Below are positions 43,274 to 50,293 of a stretch of DNA of 64,000 bases, piece after piece. Position 1 is the first letter of the stretch. The number at the start of each line of letters is the position of its first letter. The position numbers and the translations under genes were made by a program. The stretch comes from Mesobacillus jeotgali. GTDB taxonomy: Bacteria; Bacillota; Bacilli; Bacillales; Cytobacillaceae. The stretch spans positions 312,001-376,000 of the forward strand of contig NZ_CP134494.1 of the NCBI RefSeq assembly GCF_031759225.1, written 5' to 3'. The notes beneath the pieces were generated by a model, which was not told where the DNA came from, searched no databases, and saw only the letters and a list, made by a program, of their open reading frames with translations.

Positions 43274-44749
43274 TTACGATTTTAAGTTTTCAACACTCAT
43301 ATCGAATTCTTTTTCTATCTCAGGGTTTGGTTTATAAGTGGCCAAGCTGACAACCACGGAAATGATCAGGTTGATAATGAAACCTGGGACGATTTCGTAC
43401 ATGACATCGCTCAGGCCGACATTGCTCCAAATGACGACGGTAGCTGCACCGGCAATCATACCGAGAATCGCACCCCAGTTGGTCATCTTCTTCCAGTACA
43501 GGCTTAGGATGATGATCGGTCCGAAGGCTGCGCCGAAGCCTGCCCATGCGTATGCAACCAGGCCAAGGATCGTGTCGTTCTGCACCCATGCAAGTGCTGC
43601 GGCAATTATTGCAACCGCAAGTACTGCCATACGTCCGAAAAATACGTATTGCTTATCAGACTTTTCTTTTTTGAATAAGATTTTGTATAAATCCTCAGTG
43701 AGTGCGCTGGACGTTACGATCAGCTGAGATGAGATTGTGCTCATGATTGCAGCAAGGACGGCTGCCAGCATAAGGCCGGCGAATAATGGATGGAAGAAGA
43801 TTTGCCCGAGTACGATAAAGACTGCCTCAGGGTTATCCAGCTTAACATCCGGATTCTGTGTGAAATAGGCAAGACCGATCAATGCTGTCAGTATGGCTCC
43901 CAATAAGGAGAAAATCATCCATCCCATACCGATTCTTCTTGCACTCTTTGTTTCTTTTATTGATGTGATTGCCATGAAACGGGTGATGATATGTGGCTGG
44001 CCGAAGTAGCCAAGACCCCATGCTGCAGTTGATATGATACCTAGAACAGTCGTACCTTTGAATAAATCAAGCAATGCAGGATCGATCGAACGGATAGTAT
44101 CGAACGTTTCTGCAGGTCCCCCTGTTTTCGTGAAGCCGATAATCGGCACGAGCAGCAGGGCGAGAAGCATCATCATTCCCTGGATGAAATCTGTATAGCT
44201 TACTGCCAGGAATCCGCCGAATAACGTGTAAGCAACAACGACTGCGGAAACAAGCAACAAGCCGGTATGATAACCGAGGCCAAAAGAACTTTCGAAGAAA
44301 ACAGCTCCGGCGACCATTCCGGAGGAAACGTAGAAAGTAAAAAATAGAAGAATAACAATTCCAGATACAATTCTTAAAAGCTTAGTATCATCTTTAAAAC
44401 GGTTTTCAAGGAAGCTAGGAATCGTGATGGAGTCATTCGCCACATGGGTATATGAGCGAAGTCGAGGTGCTACATAAAGCCAGTTGAGATACGCGCCGAC
44501 GGTCAATCCGATGGCAATCCATGCATTCGCTAAACCGCTTACATAAATTCCCCCTGGAAGACCCATCAAGAGCCAGCCGCTCATGTCTGCTGCACCCGCG
44601 CTTAGCGCTGTGACTGCCGGACCAAGCGATCTGCCGCCAAGCATGTAGTCAGTAAGATTGCTAGTCTTTTTATAGGAATACCAGCCGATATAAAGCATCG
44701 CGGCCATGTAGATCCCTATGGCAATGATTTGGTACATTTCATTGGACAT
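43274..44749 (-). CDS. opuE: Sodium/proline symporter, OpuE/PutP type
   Basis: 491 aa, SSS family with about 13 transmembrane helices. Conserved GGRSLGPAVTALSAGAADMSGW lies at about 38-59 (given by position), and GGFLAVSYTDFIQG, GLGYFGQPHIITRFMA and SQLIVTSSALTEDLYK are present. The position next to gatCAB matches B. subtilis opuE, the osmoprotective proline importer, so that role is more likely than catabolic PutP. AAGGGGGAAAG lies before the ATG. A possible promoter, TTGTTA-18-TAGAAT on the minus strand, lies near 44815-44850. Confidence 0.85.
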   Translation of the reverse strand: MSNEMYQIIAIGIYMAAMLYIGWYSYKKTSNLTDYMLGGRSLGPAVTALSAGAADMSGWLLMGLPGGIYVSGLANAWIAIGLTVGAYLNWLYVAPRLRSYTHVANDSITIPSFLENRFKDDTKLLRIVSGIVILLFFTFYVSSGMVAGAVFFESSFGLGYHTGLLLVSAVVVAYTLFGGFLAVSYTDFIQGMMMLLALLLVPIIGFTKTGGPAETFDTIRSIDPALLDLFKGTTVLGIISTAAWGLGYFGQPHIITRFMAITSIKETKSARRIGMGWMIFSLLGAILTALIGLAYFTQNPDVKLDNPEAVFIVLGQIFFHPLFAGLMLAAVLAAIMSTISSQLIVTSSALTEDLYKILFKKEKSDKQYVFFGRMAVLAVAIIAAALAWVQNDTILGLVAYAWAGFGAAFGPIIILSLYWKKMTNWGAILGMIAGAATVVIWSNVGLSDVMYEIVPGFIINLIISVVVSLATYKPNPEIEKEFDMSVENLKS

Positions 44750-44902
44750 AATCTTTCCCCCTTTATTATGATGGAAAAATATTAAAAAAATATTGCTAAT
44801 ACAATTAATATTCTATCATTTCTCATAAATGATTAACAATCTATTTTTCCTCTAAAAATACTATTCTGCAAATAGTAATTTACTTTAGTAATATATCTAT
44901 AA

Positions 44903-44935
44903 GAAAAAAGAACCATGGCCCTGAAAGCCATGGTT
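44903..44935 (-). terminator. Terminator after the plsY-like gene
   Basis: AACCATGGC / GCCATGGTT (44927-44935, 44911-44919), 7-nt loop, then CTTTTTT on the minus strand. Confidence 0.88.
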
Positions 44936-44939
44936 AGAG

Positions 44940-45560
44940 TTACATCTTAAGATCTTTTGGAGGCAGGCGGTCACCTTTCACTTTTTTATCATTGATTTTC
45001 GGTTCCTTGCCGTTAAAAAAGTTCTGCAGATTCGAACGATGGAGGAAAATTAAAAATAAAATAAAAGCAGTAAAGATGAATGGCTCATGAATTTCCGGAG
45101 AGAAAAATGAATAAATGAGCATCGCGATTCCCACCGAAATCGAACCCATGAATACATATTTGGTAAGCAAAATGACCGCAAAGAAGGTCACATACACAGC
45201 CAGGAACATTCCGATGTCAACAATCAGCAGCGCCCCTGCTGTTGTGGCGATTGCCTTGCCTCCTCGGAATCCTGCAAAAATCGGAAAGCAATGGCCAATG
45301 ACCGCAATCAAGCCGGCATACAGCGGCTCAACAGGAGTATCGAAAATCAGCGGAAGAGAAGCCGCCAGCATTCCTTTCGCCACATCCACAAGCAGCACCA
45401 CAATCGCTGCACGCTTGCCCATGACCCGCAATGTATTCGTCGCGCCAGGGTTTTTGCTGCCGTGATCCCTGATATCCACATGGAAAAAATATTTGCCAAT
45501 CAATAGAGCGGTAGGAATGGAACCAACCAAATATGCTGCCAAGAGACAGATCCAAGTCAT
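44940..45560 (-). CDS. PlsY-like acyl-phosphate:glycerol-3-phosphate acyltransferase
   Basis: 206 aa, five to seven membrane helices. The three PlsY signatures are present: SIPTALLIGKYF (14-25), GSKNPGATNTLRVMGK (34-49) and GHCFPIFAGFRGGKAIATT (about 88-106). It makes lysophosphatidate from acyl-phosphate. The canonical B. subtilis plsY lies near parEC, so this may be a second copy; whether it is the only one in this genome cannot be seen here. The C-terminal tail is basic (KKVKGDRLPPKDLKM). Confidence 0.85.
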   Translation of the reverse strand: MTWICLLAAYLVGSIPTALLIGKYFFHVDIRDHGSKNPGATNTLRVMGKRAAIVVLLVDVAKGMLAASLPLIFDTPVEPLYAGLIAVIGHCFPIFAGFRGGKAIATTAGALLIVDIGMFLAVYVTFFAVILLTKYVFMGSISVGIAMLIYSFFSPEIHEPFIFTAFILFLIFLHRSNLQNFFNGKEPKINDKKVKGDRLPPKDLKM

Positions 45561-45775
45561 ATAGTGTCACCCTTTTAATCTAGTTAAAGAATTTTATTCT
45601 AAAATAGTCATGGTCAGAATGTTTTTTTACGAATTTAAATTGCTGTACAGGAACAAAAACCTTGGGAACCTTTATACCGTTTAGCACGTCTGTTTTATTA
45701 TAAGGCACGTATAATGATGCCTTTTTTTACAAAAGCAATTGAAATGACAAAACCGGCAAGGTATTCAATTTCCTC

Positions 45776-45847
45776 TTAAATAATCGTCAATGCTGACTCA
45801 TTAAGGGCCTGTAATTTTGCCCAGCGTGTAAAACGGGTATAAGCCAT
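45776..45847 (-). CDS. Possible 23-residue peptide gene
   Basis: ATG at 45847 with GGAGG 9 nt upstream, encoding MAYTRFTRWAKLQALNESAL and ending TII. After its TAA the frame stays open for 25 more codons to 45698 (IEYLAGFVISIAFVKKG), so this may be a longer gene interrupted by one stop. The strong start site is the main evidence. The basic N-terminal half could be amphipathic. Low confidence. Confidence 0.3.
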   Translation of the reverse strand: MAYTRFTRWAKLQALNESALTII

Positions 45848-46046
45848 AAATCTGTACCTCCATATAACGGGCAGGGGTTTCCAATTTATGTATCCATCCT
45901 CTCTGTATTGTAAAAAAGAAAGAGGATGAATGGAAGAGTTTTTCGAAAAATACGATAGTTAACACTTTAAATAAATAGTGAGTCTTTTTTGGCAAATGGA
46001 GAGAAAATCGTTTATGATATATCCGGTAGAATTGATATTGAGGTAA

Positions 46047-46075
46047 TTGCCTGGATATTCATTATGGGCTATGAT
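46047..46075 (+). promoter_or_regulatory. Sigma-A promoter of dgkB
   Basis: TTGCCT (46047-46052), 17-base spacer, TATGAT (46070-46075). The predicted start near 46082 makes the in-frame ATG at 46084 leaderless and supports the ATG at 46120. Confidence 0.7.
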
Positions 46076-46119
46076 GTAAAAGAATGGAATATAAAATGAT
46101 ATTAAGTAGGATGATGGGT

Positions 46120-47061
46120 ATGAAAAGAGCAAGAATCATTTATAATCCGACTTCAGGTCGTGAAATTTTTAAAAAGCATCTTGCTGAGGTCTTGGTGAAG
46201 CTGGAGAATGCTGGCTATGAAACCTCATGCCATGCAACGACAGGTGAGGGGGACGCGACGCAGGCTGCGAGGATAGCGGTCGAGCGGCGTTATGACCTAG
46301 TTATTGCGGCTGGCGGAGATGGCACGATCAATGAAGTGGTCAATGGAATCGCTGAACAGGATTACCGCCCGAAAATCGGTGTGATTCCGGTCGGCACAAC
46401 GAATGACTTTGCACGCGCACTCCATATCCCAAGGGATATAGAGGCTGCGGTCGACATCATTGTTAAAGGCGAAACAATTCCGGTCGATGTAGGCCGAATC
46501 AACGATAAATATTTCATTAATATCGCAGGCGGCGGCAGACTGACGGAGCTGACATATGAAGTGCCGAGCAAACTCAAGACGATGCTCGGACAGCTCGCCT
46601 ATTACCTAAAAGGAATCGAGATGCTGCCATCCATCCGTGCTTCTGAAGTAAGCATTGAGTATGATGGAAAGCTGTTTGAAGGCGAAGTCATGATGTTCCT
46701 CGTCGGGCTGACGAATTCCGTCGGCGGTTTCGAGCGCCTGGCACCAAACTCTTCAATCAATGATGGATTGTTTTCTTTATTGATTTTGAAAAAGACGAAC
46801 CTGGCCGATTTTATCAGGATCGCCTCACTCGCAGTCCGCGGTGAGCATATAAATGACCCAGGCGTGATTTACACACAGGCTAACCGCATCAAGGTTCAAT
46901 CCAAGGAAACGGTCCAATTGAACCTCGACGGTGAATACGGCGGCAATCTGCCAGCTGAATTCGAAAACCTGTTCAGGCACATTCAAGTTTATGTACCGCT
47001 GGATGAAATCCGACCAGAAGACCGGCCGGAGAACCTGGAATTGAACTTTAAAGCAGAATAA
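46120..47061 (+). CDS. dgkB: Diacylglycerol kinase DgkB
   Basis: 313 aa. Soluble lipid kinase that phosphorylates diacylglycerol released in lipoteichoic acid synthesis. The GGDGTINEVVNGI catalytic loop (about 66-78), VGTTNDFARAL (about 94-104) and the C-terminal LNLDGEYGG are all present. MKRARIIYNPTSGREIFKKH matches B. subtilis DgkB from its first residue, supporting the start at 46120. In B. subtilis yefA follows directly; here about 11 kb of other genes intervene. Confidence 0.95.
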   Translation: MKRARIIYNPTSGREIFKKHLAEVLVKLENAGYETSCHATTGEGDATQAARIAVERRYDLVIAAGGDGTINEVVNGIAEQDYRPKIGVIPVGTTNDFARALHIPRDIEAAVDIIVKGETIPVDVGRINDKYFINIAGGGRLTELTYEVPSKLKTMLGQLAYYLKGIEMLPSIRASEVSIEYDGKLFEGEVMMFLVGLTNSVGGFERLAPNSSINDGLFSLLILKKTNLADFIRIASLAVRGEHINDPGVIYTQANRIKVQSKETVQLNLDGEYGGNLPAEFENLFRHIQVYVPLDEIRPEDRPENLELNFKAE

Positions 47062-47065
47062 ACGG

Positions 47066-47096
47066 AAGCCACTCCTCGATTGGAGTGGTTTTTTTT
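47066..47096 (+). terminator. Terminator after dgkB
   Basis: CCACTCC (47069-47075) / GGAGTGG (47082-47088), 6-nt loop, then T-run to 47096. Confidence 0.9.
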
Positions 47097-47160
47097 GTGG
47101 AAATGAAAACCCCGGGCTATGCCTGGGGTTCCAAAAAGCTTTCAGCGTGGTATTAAAAAA

Positions 47161-47223
47161 ACTTCCCCACGGTGCTAAAATATTTTTTGGTTCGCCAACC
47201 AAAAATATCTGCACGGAGGAAGT
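47161..47223 (+). promoter_or_regulatory. tnpA leader structure that can hide the ribosome site
   Basis: An inner hairpin ATATTTTTGGTT / AACCAAAAATAT (47180-47208) is enclosed by an outer stem in which ACTTCCCCACGG (from 47161) pairs with CACGGAGGAAGT (about 47212-47223). The outer 3' strand contains the GGAGG of tnpA. Such SD-sequestering leaders are known to keep IS200 transposases poorly translated. Confidence 0.7.
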
Positions 47224-47226
47224 CCT

Positions 47227-47709
47227 ATGTCTAAAGACAATAACAGTTTAGCACACACTACCTGGAATTGTAAGTATCACATCGTATTCGCCCCAAAGTA
47301 TAGGAGACAGATCATTTATGGGAAAATCAAAAAAGATATTGGAGAAATACTACGCACATTATGTGAAAGAAAAGGTGTAGAAATAATCGAAGCGACAGCT
47401 TGTAAGGACCACGTACATATGTTAGTGAGTATACCGCCTAAAATAAGTGTCTCCTCATTTGTCGGTTACTTAAAAGGAAAAAGTAGTTTAATGATATTTG
47501 ATCGGCACGCAAACCTGAAATACAGATATGGAAATCGAAAATTCTGGTGTACAGGTTATTATGTCGATACCGTTGGAAGAAACAAAAAGGTAATAGAAGA
47601 TTACATTCGAAATCAAATACAAGATGATATAGTCGCAGAGCAATTAACGATGATGGAATACATTGATCCATTCACAGGAGAAGAAGTGAAGAAAAAGAAA
47701 CGAAGTTAG
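47227..47709 (+). CDS. tnpA: IS200/IS605 TnpA transposase (Y1 HUH)
   Basis: 160 aa single-strand-specific transposase. The HUH metal-binding pair is H62-V-H64 (DHVHML), and the nucleophile is Tyr126 in EDYIRNQ. Full length for IS200 TnpA (about 150). GGAGG lies 6 nt before the ATG but can be paired in the leader. Intact, so the element may be mobile. Confidence 0.95.
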   Translation: MSKDNNSLAHTTWNCKYHIVFAPKYRRQIIYGKIKKDIGEILRTLCERKGVEIIEATACKDHVHMLVSIPPKISVSSFVGYLKGKSSLMIFDRHANLKYRYGNRKFWCTGYYVDTVGRNKKVIEDYIRNQIQDDIVAEQLTMMEYIDPFTGEEVKKKKRS

Positions 47710-47850
47710 AAGGGGAGAAGGCCTTTGAGGTCTGGCCAGTAGAAGTAGTACAATTGGCGAACCTTTCAGTAGCCCTTTAGGGTTTGGTCAGTAACAAAGG
47801 CTTTCAGCCGCAGAGAAAACCACCCGTTCTCACGGGTGGTTCGTATTATA

Positions 47851-47887
47851 GAGTTAACCAGTATTTACTGGTTGGCTCTTTTTTTTA
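47851..47887 (+). terminator. Terminator between the two insertion sequences
   Basis: AGAG..AACCAGTA / TACTGGTT..CTCT stem (47851-47880) then T-run to 47886. It sits between the IS200 right end and the IS110 left end; it may be the original target site of one element. Confidence 0.85.
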
Positions 47888-47920
47888 TAGGACCTATTAT
47901 TTCAGTAGCCAGGGTAGAAC

Positions 47921-48044
47921 GTACGGGTGCGTGGGAGTTAGATCTCGTAATATAAACTGTTCGCCCCCTACTTGTAGAATGATGTTTGAGGCTGGTTGGG
48001 ACAATTTTGATCTCGTATAACAAGCGAAGCTATGGAACTACAGG
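47921..48044 (+). ncRNA. Candidate IS110 bridge RNA
   Basis: The non-coding left end can form stem I, GTACGGGTGCG (47921-47931) / CGCCCCCTAC (47962-47971), with a 30-nt loop. Stem II is CTTGTAG (47971-47977) / CTACAGG (48038-48044) with a 60-nt loop. Both loops contain GATCTCGTA (47941-47949 and 48009-48017). Two large guide-bearing loops sharing a core are the design of IS110 bridge RNAs, in which one loop pairs with target and one with donor. The base pairing is seen; the role is inferred. Confidence 0.5.
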
Positions 48045-48089
48045 AAGGTATTGGGGTTACTGGCGAGTAAACAAAGGGAGAGATAATCA

Positions 48090-49292
48090 TTGAATCCAGT
48101 AGTTGGCCTGGATGTGGCCAAAGGAGAAAGTGAAGCTCAGGTATTTCTAGATAAAGACAAGCCATTTGGAAAGAGCTTCAGGATAAAACATATCAAGGAG
48201 GATTTAGATACCTTCATCTCTTTTTTGAAAGAGATAGAAAGAAAGACTGGCGTTAGACCAGCAGTAATTCTTGAATCTACAGGTCATTACCATACACCAA
48301 TTATTCAATGTCTGGAGGAGAGTCAATATCTATATATCTTGGTAAACCCCATCATTTCTCATCAGGCCAAGAAAACCAGTCTTAGAAAGGTAAAGACGGA
48401 TGCCGTGGATGCATATCAACTTTGTGTTTTGTATTACAAGGAAGAATTTGAGCCTTATAAGAAACGAGGACTAAGGCTACTAAATTTAAGAACACTGTCA
48501 AGGCAATACGAAGCCGTTTCGAACCTTTACATTCAGGCAAAACTTCAATTCCACACAATTCTTGACCAGGTATTTCCGGAATATAGGGGAGTCTTTGGAG
48601 ATCTATTTTCAAAAGTTTCTCTACAGATTTTAAAGGAGTTTCCTACATCTGAAGATGTTCTGAGGACTGGTGAAGTAAAGATACTGGAGCGAATTGTGGG
48701 AATGCGTATAAAACGGTCTGAAGGTTGGGCCAGGGAGAGGGTAGCTAAATTAATAGCTTCGGCTGAGCGAAATCCTTTCCAACAAGGTGTGTATCAAAGT
48801 CAGTTGTTCAGTTTGGATATGTATATCTCTATGCTTCTTCAGTACCAAGAACACCTATCCAATATAGAGGCAGAGATAGATGTCCTGGCAGAAGAAATTG
48901 AAGAATGTAAGATAATCCAATCAATTCCCGGTATAGGAGGAAAGATCGCGGCAACGATCATTTCCGAAATCGGAGAAATTGACCGGTTTAATCACCCTAA
49001 AAAACTTGTGGCTTACGCTGGAATTGATCCAAGTGTCCATTCATCAGGTAAGTTTACAGCTACTATAAATCATATTACTAAACGAGGTTCAAGCCGTTTA
49101 CGGCACGCTTTGTATATGGCCGTTTTATGCGGTATAAGAAGCTCCAGGAACAAGAAGCTAAAAGAGTATTATGATCGGAAACGAAATGAAGGAAAGCCTT
49201 CAAAAGTAGCACTGATAGCTTGTGTAAACAAGCTTTTACACTGGATTTATGCAATCCTAAAAAGGAATGAGCAGTTCCTAGATATGGCTTAA
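48090..49292 (+). CDS. IS110-family transposase
   Basis: 400 aa. The N-terminal RuvC-like DEDD domain begins VVGLDVAKGESE (Asp8), with ILESTGHY near 62 and KTDAVDAYQL near 100 supplying further acidic residues. The C-terminal Tnp20 domain has SIPGIGGKIAATI and YAGIDPSVHSSGKF with the catalytic serine, near 310. TTG start with GGGAG 9 nt upstream. Intact. Confidence 0.93.
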   Translation: MNPVVGLDVAKGESEAQVFLDKDKPFGKSFRIKHIKEDLDTFISFLKEIERKTGVRPAVILESTGHYHTPIIQCLEESQYLYILVNPIISHQAKKTSLRKVKTDAVDAYQLCVLYYKEEFEPYKKRGLRLLNLRTLSRQYEAVSNLYIQAKLQFHTILDQVFPEYRGVFGDLFSKVSLQILKEFPTSEDVLRTGEVKILERIVGMRIKRSEGWARERVAKLIASAERNPFQQGVYQSQLFSLDMYISMLLQYQEHLSNIEAEIDVLAEEIEECKIIQSIPGIGGKIAATIISEIGEIDRFNHPKKLVAYAGIDPSVHSSGKFTATINHITKRGSSRLRHALYMAVLCGIRSSRNKKLKEYYDRKRNEGKPSKVALIACVNKLLHWIYAILKRNEQFLDMA

Positions 49293-49318
49293 TGAACAAG
49301 ATAAAACAGTTAATGAAA

Positions 49319-49345
49319 AACCTTCCAAACAGTATTTGGAGGGTT
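49319..49345 (+). terminator. Hairpin after the IS110 transposase
   Basis: AACCTTCCAAA (49319-49329) / TTTGGAGGGTT (49335-49345), 11 bp with one GU pair. Only a short T-stretch follows, so it is a terminator or an end structure of the element. Confidence 0.55.
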
Positions 49346-49465
49346 ATTTGGCGTGCCTCCAAAAGTATAACACGGAAGAACAAATATTTTAATAAGAAGT
49401 TCTTGACTCCTATTAGCTGGTTTATTATTTGTGCGTTGGGGTAGGGTATAGGAATCTACTATAGA

Positions 49466-49549
49466 TTATCTGAACCTGGTGTGACTTCGGACAAAACGAA
49501 GAGGAGAAGCTGGGAATTTATCTGAACCTGGTGCGACTTCGGACAAAAC
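49466..49549 (+). repeat. Array G: two 52-bp direct repeats
   Basis: TTATCTGAACCTGGTG begins at 49466 and again at 49518 (step 52), each followed by a near-identical GACTTCGGACAAAAC. One base differs (TGTG/TGCG). It lies just right of the IS110 element in the 392-base gap before pncA. The period equals that of array F, and both units contain a TTCGG..CAA segment. Bases 49550-49684 show nothing clear. Confidence 0.85.
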
Positions 49550-49684
49550 CTTATCCAGTGTCAGTTTTGAATAATATATCCAGTAACTAACCAACCAAAA
49601 TACCTTGCCGATATGAAAAATTTGCCTGTAAATCATATTTGGAAGAAAATAAAAGATAATAAGATAAAAGGATGTGGATACATA

Positions 49685-50236
49685 ATGGGGAAGAAGGCCT
49701 TGATCAATATCGATTATACGTATGACTTTGTTGCGGGTGATGGGCGGCTGACTTGTGGAGAGCCTGGGCAGGCGATTGAAGCGAAGCTTGTCGGTGTCAC
49801 GAAGGAGTTCATCGGAAATGGTGACTATGTTGTTTTCGCTATTGATGTCCATGATGAGGGCGATGAATTCCATCCGGAGACAAAGCTGTATCCTCCGCAT
49901 AATATCCGCGGTACGAAGGGCAGGGATTTGTACGGAAGCCTGCAGGAGGTTTATGAAAACAATAAGCATCTCGACCATGTGCATTATATCGATAAAACGA
50001 GATATTCAGCGTTCGCCGGTACCGACCTGGAGATAAAGCTTCGCGAGCGGGGAATCACCGAGGTGCATCTCGTCGGTGTCTGCACGGATATTTGTGTCCT
50101 TCATACGGCGGTGGATGCTTATAACAAAGGATTTAAGGTTATTATTCATAGAGATGCTGTTGCTTCCTTTGACCAAATCGGCCATGAGTGGTCGCTCCGT
50201 CATTTCGAGAGTTCGATTGGAGCACAGGTCAAGTAG
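49685..50236 (+). CDS. pncA: Nicotinamidase
   Basis: 183 aa, isochorismatase-like hydrolase converting nicotinamide to nicotinate. The catalytic Asp near 9 (INIDYTYDFV), Lys near 101 (DKTRYSAF) and Cys near 133 (GVCTDICVLHTA) are present, as is a metal site (DVHDEGDEFHPE, about 50-61). The ATG at 49685 matches the family start; the frame extends upstream without a ribosome site. It pairs with pncB. Confidence 0.92.
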   Translation: MGKKALINIDYTYDFVAGDGRLTCGEPGQAIEAKLVGVTKEFIGNGDYVVFAIDVHDEGDEFHPETKLYPPHNIRGTKGRDLYGSLQEVYENNKHLDHVHYIDKTRYSAFAGTDLEIKLRERGITEVHLVGVCTDICVLHTAVDAYNKGFKVIIHRDAVASFDQIGHEWSLRHFESSIGAQVK

Positions 50237-50293
50237 TCCTGGGCGGCGTTATAACAGCAAGCTATTGATGGCAGTAAATTTGGAGGTTTTTTG

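Larger units (their letters stand above)
45561..46119. other. Long intergenic region before dgkB
   Basis: About 560 bases. Features seen: a small minus-strand frame with a strong ribosome site (45776-45847), an orphan terminator-like hairpin AAGGCA/TGCCTT followed by T residues (45702-45728, plus strand), a stem CATCCTCT/AGAGGATG (about 45893-45925) and the dgkB promoter. A longer minus-strand frame across 45801-45995 has no ribosome site and is not called. Confidence 0.5.
47105..47846 (+). mobile_element. IS200/IS605-family insertion sequence (tnpA only)
   Basis: About 740 bases. The left-end hairpin AACCCCGGGC (47108-47117) / GCCTGGGGTT (47121-47130) and the right-end hairpin AACCACCCGT (47819-47828) / ACGGGTGGTT (47833-47842) are the subterminal imperfect palindromes expected for single-strand transposition. 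There are no inverted terminal repeats or target duplication. Only a tnpA gene is present, with no tnpB, so the IS200 group fits. Exact ends are estimated. Confidence 0.85.
47886..49453 (+). mobile_element. IS110-family insertion sequence
   Basis: About 1.5 kb: a 200-base non-coding left part, a DEDD transposase and a shorter right part. TATAGGA occurs at both proposed edges (47886-47892, 49447-49453) and could be the shared core; a shorter element ending near 49375 is also possible. IS110 elements lack inverted repeats, so the ends are uncertain. The left non-coding part carries a two-loop RNA candidate. Confidence 0.6.

Noticed and set aside
45801-45995. 64-codon minus-strand frame
   Set aside because: No ribosome site at its start and simple AT-rich composition; only the internal short frame at 45847 has a good site and is in another frame.
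47784-48020. 78-codon frame between the two insertion sequences
   Set aside because: Covers the IS200 right hairpin, a terminator and the IS110 left end; no ribosome site.
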